64,000 nt of DNA from VRUE01 sp963701265 (GTDB lineage Bacteria; Actinomycetota; Thermoleophilia; Solirubrobacterales; 70-9). This document shows, one piece after another, positions 9,846 through 18,343 of this stretch. The notes below the pieces were generated by a model, which searched no databases, was not told the origin of the DNA, and saw nothing but the letters and a program-made list of their open reading frames with translations. The DNA is taken from positions 1,860,001 through 1,924,000 of the forward strand of contig OY969581.1 of the NCBI GenBank assembly GCA_963701265.1, read 5' to 3'. A program made the translations under genes and the position numbers. Every line of letters starts with the position of its first letter. The first letter of the stretch is position 1.

Positions 9846-10537
9846 CGTTTTGAACTATCCCAGAGCCGGGCGATCTCATCCTCGCCGAGCCGCCGCGCCC
9901 CGCCACTGGCGAGCCGGCCGAGCTGGACCGGCCCGAACCGCACCCGCCGCAGCTTCACCACGCGATTGCCGATCGCCTCCGCCATCCGGCGCACCTGGTG
10001 GTTGCGACCCTCGCGCAGGACGATCTCGATCTCCCGCTCGCCGAGCCGCTGCACCTCGGCCGGGGCGGTCGGCCCGTCCTCCAGCTTCACCCCGCCCTCC
10101 AAACGCCGCAAGTCGGCATCCGACGGTGGCCGCCGCAGCTCCGCCCGGTAAGCCTTGCTCACCCCGTAGCGCGGATGCGTCAGCCGATTGGCCAGCTCCC
10201 CGTCATTTGTAAGCAACAGCAGCCCGGTCGAGTCGGCATCAAGGCGCCCCACCGGATAAAGCCGCGCCGCCGTATCGACCAGTTCGACCACGGCGGGTCG
10301 GCCCCCGGGTTCACGCGCCGTGGAGACCACCCCCGCCGGCTTGTTCACGGCCCAGACCTCCCGAGCCTCTGTCCCAACCAAGCTCCCATCAACTCGAACC
10401 TCGTCGGCATCGGTGACATCCCGCGCCGGATCCGTGACGACTTTGCCGCCAACCCTGACCCGGCCCTTGGCGATGATCAGCTCAGATTTACGCCTGGAAG
10501 CGACTCCGCCATGAGCGAGAAACTTGGCGAGCCTCAA
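9842..10537 (-). CDS. rluB: Ribosomal large-subunit pseudouridine synthase, RsuA/RluB family
   Basis: Isomerises uridine in 23S rRNA. The 231-residue protein has an N-terminal S4 domain (MRLAKFLAHGGVASRRKSEL) followed by the catalytic domain. The latter has the RLDADSTGLLLLTNDGELA motif containing the catalytic Asp, and EGRNHQVRRMAEAIG. It is linked by 4-bp overlaps to scpB upstream and aroH downstream. The scpA-scpB-rluB order is widely conserved in Gram-positive bacteria. Confidence 0.94.
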   Translation of the reverse strand: MRLAKFLAHGGVASRRKSELIIAKGRVRVGGKVVTDPARDVTDADEVRVDGSLVGTEAREVWAVNKPAGVVSTAREPGGRPAVVELVDTAARLYPVGRLDADSTGLLLLTNDGELANRLTHPRYGVSKAYRAELRRPPSDADLRRLEGGVKLEDGPTAPAEVQRLGEREIEIVLREGRNHQVRRMAEAIGNRVVKLRRVRFGPVQLGRLASGGARRLGEDEIARLWDSSKR

Positions 10538-11106
10538 GGCTCGCTGCGCTGCTCGCCGGCTTTGAGCAGTCGCTCCCGCAGCTCCCGCTCATCCTCCGGC
10601 GTCGGATCGAACTTCGAGGGATCCGGCAGCTGGTCCAATCCGGAAAGCCCGAAGAGCCGCTCGAAGAGCTCGGTCGTCTTGAAGATCGCTGCGCCGAACT
10701 GCGAGCGCCCCGACTCCTCGATCAGCCCCCGCTCGGCCAGGGTCTGCACCGCCGACTCGGATGTGACGCCGCGGATGCGCGCCACCTCGGGGCGGGTGAC
10801 CGGCTGCAGGTAGGCGACGATCGCCAGGGTCTCGGCCTGGGCCTGGGTCAGCGGCGGCGTGCGCGGCTTGGCCAGCAGGCGGCGCGCCGCCTCCTCGCTG
10901 GCGGGGTCGCTGGCCAGGGAGAAGCCACCGGCGACCTCGCGCAGGACGACGCCGCGCTTGCCCTCGGCGAGGTCCTCGCGCAGCAGCTCGATCGCCTCGG
11001 AAACCTGGCCCACGGTCGCCTCGGTCGCCTCGGCCAGGTCGCGGGCGTTGACCGGCTGCGGCGAGAGGAAGAGCAGCGCCTCGATCGTCCGGGTCAAATC
11101 ACTCAC
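10534..11106 (-). CDS. scpB: Segregation and condensation protein B
   Basis: A winged-helix kleisin-interacting subunit of the SMC-ScpAB condensin that compacts and segregates the chromosome. The 190-residue protein shows the ScpB hallmarks IEALLFLSPQPVNARDLA, LREVAGGFSLAS, LTQAQAETLAIVAYLQPVTR and IRGVTSESAVQTLAERGLI. It overlaps scpA by 8 bp. Confidence 0.95.
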   Translation of the reverse strand: MSDLTRTIEALLFLSPQPVNARDLAEATEATVGQVSEAIELLREDLAEGKRGVVLREVAGGFSLASDPASEEAARRLLAKPRTPPLTQAQAETLAIVAYLQPVTRPEVARIRGVTSESAVQTLAERGLIEESGRSQFGAAIFKTTELFERLFGLSGLDQLPDPSKFDPTPEDERELRERLLKAGEQRSEP

Positions 11107-11836
11107 CTGCGGGAGCCTCCTGCTTGTGGATCTGGATCGGACCGAAGGGCTTGGACTGCTCCCAGGTCGCCTCGCCCTTGCGATACATCTCGAGCAGGGC
11201 GAAGAGGGTGACCGCCTGGGTCAGCCGGTCCTCGTCGCCGAACTGCTCGTCGAAGTCGATGCTGGCGTGCCCGCGCAGGGCGTCGCGCAGGGCTCGCAAG
11301 CGCTTTTCCAGCGAGACGGTCGGGCGGATGTGGTCGAGGTTCAGCTCCGGCGGGATCACCAGCAGGTCGCCGAGGGCGGCGCCGAGCCGTTCCGGGTCAT
11401 AGACGGCGGTGGCGGCGTCGAGCGCGACCTTGCGCAGCTCCGGCGGCAGCGGCGCCGAGCGGTAGAGGTAACCCCGCGCCGCCTCGAAGCGCTGCTCCAG
11501 CACGGTGGCTGCGTCGCGGTAGCGGCGGTACTCGAGCAGGCGGGCAACCAGCTCCTCGACCGCCTCCTCGGGGGTGACGTCCTCCAGCCCCTCCTCTTCG
11601 CCCGGCAGCAGCAGGCGCGACTTCAGCTCCAGCAGCGAGGCGATCAGGACGAGGAACTCGGTCGCCACGTCGAGCTCCAGCTCTTCGGACTGCTCCAGGT
11701 GCTCGACGTAGGCGACGACGACCTCGGCCAGCTCGACCTCGAGCAGGCTGACCTCCTCGCGCAGGACGACCGCCATCAGCAGGTCGAAGGGACCGGCGAA
11801 GACGTCGAGGTCTAGGTCCAGCTCGGCGACGGTCAC
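11099..11836 (-). CDS. scpA: Segregation and condensation protein A
   Basis: The kleisin subunit that bridges SMC heads. It is 245 residues and starts with GTG. The N terminus VFAGPFDLLMAVVLREEVSL matches the SMC neck-binding helix, the middle LATEFLVLIASLLELKSRLL is typical, and the C-terminal winged helix ends in VTLFALLEMYRKGEATWEQ. It is about 33 bp from the trpS stop and translationally linked to scpB. Confidence 0.95.
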   Translation of the reverse strand: MTVAELDLDLDVFAGPFDLLMAVVLREEVSLLEVELAEVVVAYVEHLEQSEELELDVATEFLVLIASLLELKSRLLLPGEEEGLEDVTPEEAVEELVARLLEYRRYRDAATVLEQRFEAARGYLYRSAPLPPELRKVALDAATAVYDPERLGAALGDLLVIPPELNLDHIRPTVSLEKRLRALRDALRGHASIDFDEQFGDEDRLTQAVTLFALLEMYRKGEATWEQSKPFGPIQIHKQEAPAGE

Positions 11837-11869
11837 CCTGGCACCGTAACGCGCGGAAGCGACGGCGAG

Positions 11870-12862
11870 CTAGGCGGGGCCGAAGCCCATGCGCTCGCGA
11901 ACGTCTGCCACGACCGGTGCGGCGATCGCGCGGGCCTTCTCGGCGCCGGCGGCGAGGATCGCCTCCAGCGCCGCCTCGTCGGGGCGCAGCTCGGCGTAGC
12001 GCTCGCGGACCGGGGCGAGGTAGTCGACGACCGCCTCTGCGACCGCCTTCTTGAAATCACCGTAGCCGGCACCCTCGAACTCGCGCTCGACCGCCTCCGG
12101 GTCGCTACCGCGGGCGACGGCGTAGATGTCGATCAGGTTGGTGATGCCGGCCTTGTCGGGCGCGCGGCGCACCTCACGGTCGGAGTCGGTGACGGCGCTG
12201 CCGAGCTTCTTGCGGATCGCCGCGGGCTCATCGAGGACGAGCACGGTGCCGGCCTCGGTGCCGCCGGTGGTGGACATCTTGCGCTCGGGCTCCTGCAGGT
12301 CCATGATCCGCGCCCCGACCTCGGGGATGAGCATGTCCGGCACGACCAGGGTCTCGCCGAAGCGCTCGTTGAAGCGGCGGGCGACCTCGCGCATCAGCTC
12401 GACGTGCTGGCGCTGGTCGTCGCCGACCGGCACCTCGGTCGCCCGGTAGGCGAGCACGTCGGCGGCCATCAGCACCGGATAGAAGAAGAGCGCCGCGGAG
12501 ATCAGCTCCTGCTTCGCCGACTTGTCCTTGAACTGGGTCATGCGGTTGAGATCGCCGTGCGAGGTGACGGCGGAGAGCAGCCAGGTCAGCTCGCTGTGCT
12601 CGCGCACGTCGGATTGGCGGAAGAAGATGCAGCGCTCCGGGTCGAGGCCGGCGGCGAGCAGGATCGCGGCGGTGTCGTAGAGCCGCTCGCGCAGCTCGAC
12701 CGGGTCGTAGGCGACCGAGATTGCGTGCAGGTCGACGATGCAGAAGATCGCCGGGTCGGCGCGGTCCTGGCCCTCGACGTACTGGCGGATTGCGCCGATG
12801 TAGTTGCCGAGATGCTTGCGGCCGGTGGGTTGGATCCCTGAGAAGACGATTGGGGCGCTCAC
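11870..12862 (-). CDS. trpS: Tryptophanyl-tRNA synthetase
   Basis: A class I aminoacyl-tRNA synthetase of 330 residues. The HIGH-like motif is in FSGIQPTGRKHLGNYIGA, the KMSKS-like motif is KMSTTGG, and the conserved ADVLAYRATEVPVGDDQRQH segment is present. No T-box or trp leader fits in the 26 bp between it and the MFS stop, so regulation would come from further upstream. Confidence 0.96.
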   Translation of the reverse strand: MSAPIVFSGIQPTGRKHLGNYIGAIRQYVEGQDRADPAIFCIVDLHAISVAYDPVELRERLYDTAAILLAAGLDPERCIFFRQSDVREHSELTWLLSAVTSHGDLNRMTQFKDKSAKQELISAALFFYPVLMAADVLAYRATEVPVGDDQRQHVELMREVARRFNERFGETLVVPDMLIPEVGARIMDLQEPERKMSTTGGTEAGTVLVLDEPAAIRKKLGSAVTDSDREVRRAPDKAGITNLIDIYAVARGSDPEAVEREFEGAGYGDFKKAVAEAVVDYLAPVRERYAELRPDEAALEAILAAGAEKARAIAAPVVADVRERMGFGPA

Positions 12863-12888
12863 GGGCGGGAGCCTAGTTCAGTGCCCAC

Positions 12889-14496
12889 TCAAGCCGACTC
12901 AGCAACCGGCTCAGACGGTGCACAATCAGCTTCAGCCCCATGGCCACACTCGCCTGCCTGTGCAGAGCCACGGGAGGGGACTGCTTCTACTTTGCGCTTG
13001 GGGTTCTCGATGCCGAAGCCGGCGACGGTGCCGCCGATGATCATTAGGACGCCGGCTATGCCGATGCCGAGGTGGAAGGCGGAAGTCGAGGCGTCGGCTG
13101 ATGCCGTGCTCACGCGCTCAGCTTGCGCGGGTGGCAGCTTGCCTGTCTTTGGCACGGCCAGGGGCTGGGCCTTGGCGTCGGTGACGGTGCGCTCGGCGCG
13201 GGGGCCCAGCGGGCGGTCGCCGAGGTTGTTGTCGAGGGCGGAGCCGAAGTAGGCGGAGATGACGGCGCCGAGCACGGCGATCGCCAGCAGGCCGGCGACC
13301 CGGGCGACGCCGTTGTTGACGCCGGAGGCGATGCCGACGTGGCGTTCCTCGACCGAGTCGAGCACGGTCGCGGTCAGCGGCGCCACCGTCGCCGAGAGGC
13401 CGAGGCCGAAGACGAGGATCGCGGGCAGCACGTCGACCAGGTAGTCGGCGTCGGCGCCCACGCGCAGGAGCAGGAGCAGGCCGATCCCGCCGACGATCGG
13501 GCCGATCGTCATCGGCAGGCGGGGGCCCGTGCCGGAGGCCAGCTTGCCCCAGCGCGGCGAGAGGAAGAAGAGGATCAGCGAGACCGGCGTCGTCGCCAGG
13601 CCGGCCTGGATCGGCGTGTAGCCGGAGACCTGCTGGAGGAAGAGGCCGACGAAGAAGAGGCCGCCGATCAGGCCCGCGTAGGCGGCCAGGGTGGTCGCGT
13701 TGGCGACCCAGAAGTTGCGGATCCGAAACAGCGAGAGCTCCAGCATCGGGTGGCGGGCTCGCGCCTCGTGGACGACGAAGAGGACGAAGCAGGCGATGCC
13801 GGCGACGAAGGGGATCAGCACCAGCGGGTCGCCCCAACCCCGGCTCGGCTGCTCGATCAGGGCGAAGACCGGGCCGCCGAGCCCAGCTGCTGAGAGTCCG
13901 ATGCCGGCCCAGTCGATGCCGCGAAAGGCGTCGGGGTCGCGGCTCTCGCGCACCGAGTGCATCGTCAGCGCCACCGTCAGCACGATCAGCGGCAGGTTGA
14001 CCCAGAAGACCGCGCGCCAGGAGATCGCCTCGACCAGGACCCCTCCCCCGGCCGGGCCGAGCACGGTCGCGATCCCGGTCCAGGCGGTCCAGGTGCCGAC
14101 CGCCTTGCCCCGCGCCGGGCCCTCGAAGGTGGCGGCGACGATCGCCAGCGATCCCGGCACAAGCAGCGCTCCGGCCACCCCCTGCAGAGCGCGAGCCCCG
14201 ATCAGGAACTCGACCGTGGGCGCGATCGCGCAGAGCAGCGAGGTAGCGCCGAAGGCGATCAGGCCGAAGACGAACATGCGCCGCCGGCCGAACTGGTCGC
14301 CGAGCGAGCCGCCAACCAGCAACAGCGAGACCAGGGTGAGCATGTAGGCCTCGACCACCCATTGCTGCCCCGCCAGGCCGGCGTCGAGGTTGTCGCTGAT
14401 CGCCGGCAGGGCGACGTTGACCACGGTCGAGTCGAGGAAGACGACGGTCGAGCCGAGGATCGTCGCGACCAGGGTCAAACGCTGCTGGCGCGTCAC
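12889..14496 (-). CDS. DHA2-family (EmrB/QacA-like) MFS drug efflux transporter
   Basis: A 535-residue proton-driven exporter with about 14 membrane helices. The family C motif region begins LDSTVVNVALPAISDNL, and the A-type loop is GGSLGDQFGRRRMF between helices 2 and 3. The GTG start is at 14496. The last ~90 residues are a hydrophilic stretch followed by one further membrane helix and a charged tail. The substrate is unknown. It lies head-to-head with the plus-strand secreted-protein gene, 101 bp apart. Confidence 0.92.
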   Translation of the reverse strand: MTRQQRLTLVATILGSTVVFLDSTVVNVALPAISDNLDAGLAGQQWVVEAYMLTLVSLLLVGGSLGDQFGRRRMFVFGLIAFGATSLLCAIAPTVEFLIGARALQGVAGALLVPGSLAIVAATFEGPARGKAVGTWTAWTGIATVLGPAGGGVLVEAISWRAVFWVNLPLIVLTVALTMHSVRESRDPDAFRGIDWAGIGLSAAGLGGPVFALIEQPSRGWGDPLVLIPFVAGIACFVLFVVHEARARHPMLELSLFRIRNFWVANATTLAAYAGLIGGLFFVGLFLQQVSGYTPIQAGLATTPVSLILFFLSPRWGKLASGTGPRLPMTIGPIVGGIGLLLLLRVGADADYLVDVLPAILVFGLGLSATVAPLTATVLDSVEERHVGIASGVNNGVARVAGLLAIAVLGAVISAYFGSALDNNLGDRPLGPRAERTVTDAKAQPLAVPKTGKLPPAQAERVSTASADASTSAFHLGIGIAGVLMIIGGTVAGFGIENPKRKVEAVPSRGSAQAGECGHGAEADCAPSEPVAESA

Positions 14497-14597
14497 CGGG
14501 CGAGTGTACGCAGCGAGCCCAGCCGGCCCGAGCGCTTGCGAGGGACCTCTGCCGTGCCCCCGGCCGTACTCATTGCGTGGACCGCAAAGGAGGAGAA

Positions 14598-15653
14598 ATG
14601 GCGAAGAGGACGTTGCTGATCATGCTGCTGACCTTGCTGAGCGCCGGTGCGTCAGTGTCGAGCGCCGCGGCTAAGGGGCTGGAGATGGGCGCGCGGAACG
14701 GAGTGACGGTCGCCGGCTCCCCGTATCGCTACGTCACCGTCACCACCCACACAACGCCCAAGCTCACGGTGGTCGCGCGGACCGACCGGCGCGACGGCCG
14801 GGTCGATCGCTGGTGGCAGATCGCGGGCGACTACAACGTGCCGGCGGTCGACTACAACGGCAGCGGCGGCGGCCTCTCCGCCGACGGCAAGACGCTGGTC
14901 CTCAGCCGCTTCGCCTTCGACGGCGCCGCCTACCCACCCAAGACCACCCGGCTCGCCGTCCTCGACACCGATCTTCGCCCCCAGCGCCACCTGCAGGCCG
15001 GCCAGCAGCGCCCGCCCGGCGTGTTCAGCTCGATCTCGCTGCGCGGCCACTACGCCTTCGACGCGATCTCGCCGGACGGCTCGACGATCTACCTGATCCA
15101 CCACTTCCCGAACCTCAGCGGGCCGTCCTACCTCACCCACTACGAGGTGAGGGCATACGACCTGAAGAGCGACAGCCTCCTGCCCGAACCGATCGTCGAT
15201 CCCTCCGAGCCGCAGGAGCGGATGGAGGGTCTGCCGCTCTACCGCGCGATGAGCCCGGACGGGCGCTGGGCCTACACGCTCTACGACGGCAACGGTGAGG
15301 AGCCGTTCATCCACGCCCTCGACACCGTCGCCGGCCGGGCCGCCTGCGTCGACCTGCCGCAGCTCGCCAAGCTGCCGAGGCGCTTCTACTACCTATTGCA
15401 GTTGCAGGTGCGCGACGGAGGGCGCCAGATCGACGTGCTGCGTCGGGTGCCGGGCCCGAAACCAACGCTGGCGCTGCTGAGCGTCGACACGCAAGACTTC
15501 GCGGTCCAGCGACCCGCCGTGGCGACAGCGTCGAGCGGGGTCGGCCCCTGGCCGCCGATCGTTGCTCTCAGCGCGGTCGCGCTGCTGCTCCTGGGATGGA
15601 TAGGAAGGCGGCACCGGCGGGCCGTTGGCGATGGGTCGGCGACGGGCCAATGA
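14598..15653 (+). CDS. Secreted, C-terminally anchored beta-propeller-like protein
   Basis: The start is set at the ATG at 14598 because a strong AAAGGAGGA ribosome-binding site lies just upstream; an in-frame earlier start at 14577 would bury it. The protein (351 residues) has a signal peptide (TLLIMLLTLLSAGASVSSAAA), then a long extracytoplasmic region with propeller-like repeats (LSADGKTLVLS, ISPDGSTIYLI, MSPDGRWAYTLY). A C-terminal membrane helix of about 20 residues is followed by a basic tail. It starts a four-gene plus-strand unit ending in a sigma factor and its partner, which suggests an envelope-sensing role. No specific family is recognised. Confidence 0.8.
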   Translation: MAKRTLLIMLLTLLSAGASVSSAAAKGLEMGARNGVTVAGSPYRYVTVTTHTTPKLTVVARTDRRDGRVDRWWQIAGDYNVPAVDYNGSGGGLSADGKTLVLSRFAFDGAAYPPKTTRLAVLDTDLRPQRHLQAGQQRPPGVFSSISLRGHYAFDAISPDGSTIYLIHHFPNLSGPSYLTHYEVRAYDLKSDSLLPEPIVDPSEPQERMEGLPLYRAMSPDGRWAYTLYDGNGEEPFIHALDTVAGRAACVDLPQLAKLPRRFYYLLQLQVRDGGRQIDVLRRVPGPKPTLALLSVDTQDFAVQRPAVATASSGVGPWPPIVALSAVALLLLGWIGRRHRRAVGDGSATGQ

Positions 15654-16510
15654 GGCGACGGGCCTTCGTCGCCGCTGCGATCGCCGCCAGCTGCGGGCTC
15701 GGCCTGATCGCCGTGGGCCGCTCCCTGTCAAGCGCGAGCGGAGGAACCAGCGACCCGAGACCCAGCGGCAAGTCGTCCACCAGCAGGGAGACCACGCATG
15801 GCTTCCTCGCTTTCACCAGAACTCCCCGGCGGCCAGGCAACCTGCTCGAGCGGGTCGGCGTCGTCGGTCGCTCAGCTGCCGGCCGCCCGATCGGCCTGCG
15901 CCAGCTGGGCGATCCAAGCGTCGCCGGCAAGGTGCTGATCGTCGGCTGCATCCACGGCGACGAGTGCGCCGGCAGCAGGGTCGTCCCGACCGTCAGCGGC
16001 TGCCCGGACCCGCGCTCCAACGTCTTCGTCGTGCCGAACCTCAACCCCGACGGCGCTGCGACCGGCACCCGCCTCAACGGCCGCGGCGTCGATCTGAACC
16101 GCAACTTCCCCTCGCAGTGGCGACCGATCGGCGCTCGCGGCGATGCCCAGTACTCCGGCCCGCGTCCCTTCTCGGAGCCGGAGACGCGCCTGGCCGCCCG
16201 GATCATCGAGGGCCTTGCGCCCGACCTGACGATCTGGTTCCACCAGCACCACGGTGCGCGACCGCTGGTCCGTGCCTGGGGATCCAGCGTCCCCGCGGGA
16301 CAACGCCTAGCCACGCTCGCGCGGATCCCATTCCACCGCCTGCCCTGGCCCGCCGGGACGGCTCCCAACTGGCAGAACCATCGCTTTCCCGGCGCCAGCT
16401 CGTTTGTGGTCGAGCTGCCGCCCGGCTCGCTCGCGCCGGATCTCCATTCGCGGCTCAACGACGCGATCATCCGGATCGCGCGCCGACAGGCCCAGGTGGG
16501 CGAAGATTGA
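15650..16510 (+). CDS. M14-family zinc carboxypeptidase/amidase, exported
   Basis: A 286-residue metallopeptidase of the M14 fold, close in layout to murein-peptide amidases. Zn ligands are His and Glu in GCIHGDECAG and a His in WFHQHHG. The substrate-carboxylate motif is DLNRNFP, and the catalytic Glu is in SFVVELPPG. The ATG at 15650 overlaps the upstream stop (ATGA). The N terminus MRRRAFVAAAIAASCGLG looks like a signal peptide, possibly Tat-type (twin Arg then Phe) with a candidate lipobox Cys. Its likely substrate is a cell-wall peptide (inference). It precedes an ECF sigma gene by 24 bp. Confidence 0.85.
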   Translation: MRRRAFVAAAIAASCGLGLIAVGRSLSSASGGTSDPRPSGKSSTSRETTHGFLAFTRTPRRPGNLLERVGVVGRSAAGRPIGLRQLGDPSVAGKVLIVGCIHGDECAGSRVVPTVSGCPDPRSNVFVVPNLNPDGAATGTRLNGRGVDLNRNFPSQWRPIGARGDAQYSGPRPFSEPETRLAARIIEGLAPDLTIWFHQHHGARPLVRAWGSSVPAGQRLATLARIPFHRLPWPAGTAPNWQNHRFPGASSFVVELPPGSLAPDLHSRLNDAIIRIARRQAQVGED

Positions 16511-16534
16511 GATGTCCCGCGGAAGAGGTGAGGC

Positions 16535-17053
16535 TTGGCAGCTGAGGAGAGGAAGCTCATCAGGGAGGCGCAAGGCGGCTCCCGCGATGCGCTTGCCGAG
16601 CTATATGCCGTGCACTGGCCGCGCGCCCACCGCGCCGCCTACCTCGTCGTCCACGACGCCGGGGCGGCCGAGGACATCGCCCAGGACGCCTTCCTCGCCG
16701 CGGTCGACGCGCTCGACCGCTTCGACCGCCGGCGGCCGTTTGGCCCCTGGCTGCACCGGATCGTGATCAACCGGGCGATCGACTGGGGGCGGCGGGAAGC
16801 GCTGCGGCGCAACTCCGGCGACCCGAATGACGAGCCAGCGACAGCGCCGCCACCGGAACAGCTCGGGGGCGAGCTGATGCCCGCCCTCGCCCAGCTGGCC
16901 CCCGAGCAGCGCGCCGTCGTCGTCCTCCGCCACCTGCTCGAGTACACGCCGGGTGAGATCGCGCGGATGCTCGAGCTGCCGCGGGGGACCGTCAACTCGC
17001 GCCTGCGCCGCGGCCTCGACCAGTTGCGCGACCTGATCGAGGTGGAGCAATGA
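16535..17053 (+). CDS. ECF-type RNA polymerase sigma factor
   Basis: A 172-residue sigma-70 family protein of the extracytoplasmic-function type. Region 2 spans about residues 18-80 (AYLVVHDAGAAEDIAQDAFL and PFGPWLHRIVINRAIDW), and region 4 about 115-165 (LAPEQRAVVVLRHLLEYTPG, then IARMLELPRGTVNSRLRRGL). The start is TTG at 16535, preceded by GAGGTGAGG. Its last codon overlaps the ATG of the next gene by 4 bp; that gene encodes a one-helix membrane protein and is therefore a candidate anti-sigma factor. Confidence 0.92.
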   Translation: MAAEERKLIREAQGGSRDALAELYAVHWPRAHRAAYLVVHDAGAAEDIAQDAFLAAVDALDRFDRRRPFGPWLHRIVINRAIDWGRREALRRNSGDPNDEPATAPPPEQLGGELMPALAQLAPEQRAVVVLRHLLEYTPGEIARMLELPRGTVNSRLRRGLDQLRDLIEVEQ

Positions 17054-18276
17054 ACGAGGGGCGGCTGCGAACGCTGCTGCGCGAGGAGCCGATCCCGGGC
17101 GCGGCGGGGGCCGAGCGCCGCGGCTTGGAGCTGATCGAGCGCGCTTACGCGGAGCGCCGGCCCGAGCGACGGGCGGTGCGCCCGCGGCGGCTCGCCATCG
17201 CGCTCGCGATCACCGCCCTGCTCGCGGCGCTGATCCTTTCCCCCGCCGGCGCCGCAGTGCGCGATTGGGTCGACGACGTCTTCACCGCGGGGGTTCGCCA
17301 CGCCGAGCCGGCGTTGACCGAGGTCCCCGGCGGCGGCAAGCTGCTCATCCAGTCGCAACGCGGCCCCTGGGTGGTGCGGGCGGATGGCTCGCGACGACTG
17401 CTCGGCAACTACCGCGAAGCGACCTGGTCGCCGCACGGCCTCTTCGTCGCGGCGGCAAGCGGCCGCACCCTGAGTGCGATCGAGCCCGACGGGACGCCAC
17501 GCTGGTCGATCTCGGCGAGCGATCGAATCGATGATCCGCGCTGGTCGCCCTCGGGCTTCCGCATCGCCTACAGAACGGGAGGTGCGCTGCGGGTGGTCAG
17601 GGCAGATGGGACGAAGGACGCACTTGTCGGCTCGGCGAGCGCCGCGGTAGCGCCGGCTTGGTTTCCTCCTGGCCTCCACGTACTCGCCTACGTCGACGGC
17701 AGGGGCCGCGTCGTGGTCGCCGAGACCGACACGAACTCGAAGATGGACGCTGTCCGCGCCTCACCCGGCATAGTCGGACTGGGCTGGAGCGCAGACGGCC
17801 ACGCGCTCGTCGAATTCTCCCGGCGAGCCATCTGGATCCGCGACGTGCGGATGAACAAGCTCGCCAGCAGCCTCCGGCTCGGAGCGGCGCGGCGCGTTCC
17901 CCTCCCGGCCGGGGCCGTGGTCCGCGCCGCGACCTTCTCACCGCGTGGGCACGCGATCGCAGCCTTGCTGGACCGCCCGCCGGGCCCCGGCCCGCCGCGC
18001 AGCGAAGCCCTGCAGATCGATCCGGCCGGCGGCCCGAGCCGGCGCCTCTTCGGCGTCTCCGGCCACCTCACCGAACTCGCCTGGTCCCCTGACGGCCGCC
18101 GCCTCCTGCTCGCCTGGCCCGCCGCCGACCAGTGGCTGTTCGTACCGACCGAAGGCGGAGCCCGCCTGCGAGCGATCGGCGACGTCGCCGCCGTCTTCGC
18201 CCCCGGGAACTCGAGGCGAGCCGCCTACCCGCGAGTCGAGGGCTGGTGCTGCCCGCCCGCCCCCGGCGGCAGCTGA
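17050..18276 (+). CDS. Membrane-anchored beta-propeller protein, candidate anti-sigma partner
   Basis: A 408-residue protein with a short cytoplasmic N terminus of about 45 residues, a single membrane helix (LAIALAITALLAALILSPAG) and a large outer domain. The outer domain has repeated propeller blades (TWSPHGLFVAAASG, RWSPSGFRIAYRTG, GWSADGHALVEF, AWSPDGRRLLLAW). Overlap with the sigma gene and this topology fit a transmembrane anti-sigma factor. The cytoplasmic part lacks an obvious zinc-binding HxxxCxxC motif, so the mechanism would be non-canonical or the role different. Confidence 0.75.
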   Translation: MNEGRLRTLLREEPIPGAAGAERRGLELIERAYAERRPERRAVRPRRLAIALAITALLAALILSPAGAAVRDWVDDVFTAGVRHAEPALTEVPGGGKLLIQSQRGPWVVRADGSRRLLGNYREATWSPHGLFVAAASGRTLSAIEPDGTPRWSISASDRIDDPRWSPSGFRIAYRTGGALRVVRADGTKDALVGSASAAVAPAWFPPGLHVLAYVDGRGRVVVAETDTNSKMDAVRASPGIVGLGWSADGHALVEFSRRAIWIRDVRMNKLASSLRLGAARRVPLPAGAVVRAATFSPRGHAIAALLDRPPGPGPPRSEALQIDPAGGPSRRLFGVSGHLTELAWSPDGRRLLLAWPAADQWLFVPTEGGARLRAIGDVAAVFAPGNSRRAAYPRVEGWCCPPAPGGS

Positions 18277-18296
18277 ACGCTCTGCTGCATAACGAA

Positions 18297-18333
18297 ACGT
18301 CGATTTCCCATGCATGACATGGAAAATCGACGT
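18297..18333. terminator. Bidirectional stem-loop between convergent genes
   Basis: Arms 18297-18312 and 18318-18333 pair over 16 bp with a single mismatch and a 5-nt loop. The stem lies between the plus-strand propeller gene (stop 18276) and the minus-strand fetB stop (18344). On the minus strand the stem is followed by TTTCGTT, moderately U-rich, so it probably terminates fetAB as well as the sigma-factor unit. Confidence 0.75.
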
Positions 18334-18343
18334 CTCGTCAACT

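Noticed and set aside
12863..12888. T-box or trp leader before trpS
   Set aside because: The gap to the upstream gene is 26 bp, too small for a T-box, and no specifier-like or terminator structure is present.
13118..14362. A 414-codon minus-strand frame inside the MFS gene
   Set aside because: It is a shifted reading of the DHA2 transporter gene; its Arg/Pro-rich translation has no hydrophobic or domain pattern, whereas the MFS frame has clear family motifs.
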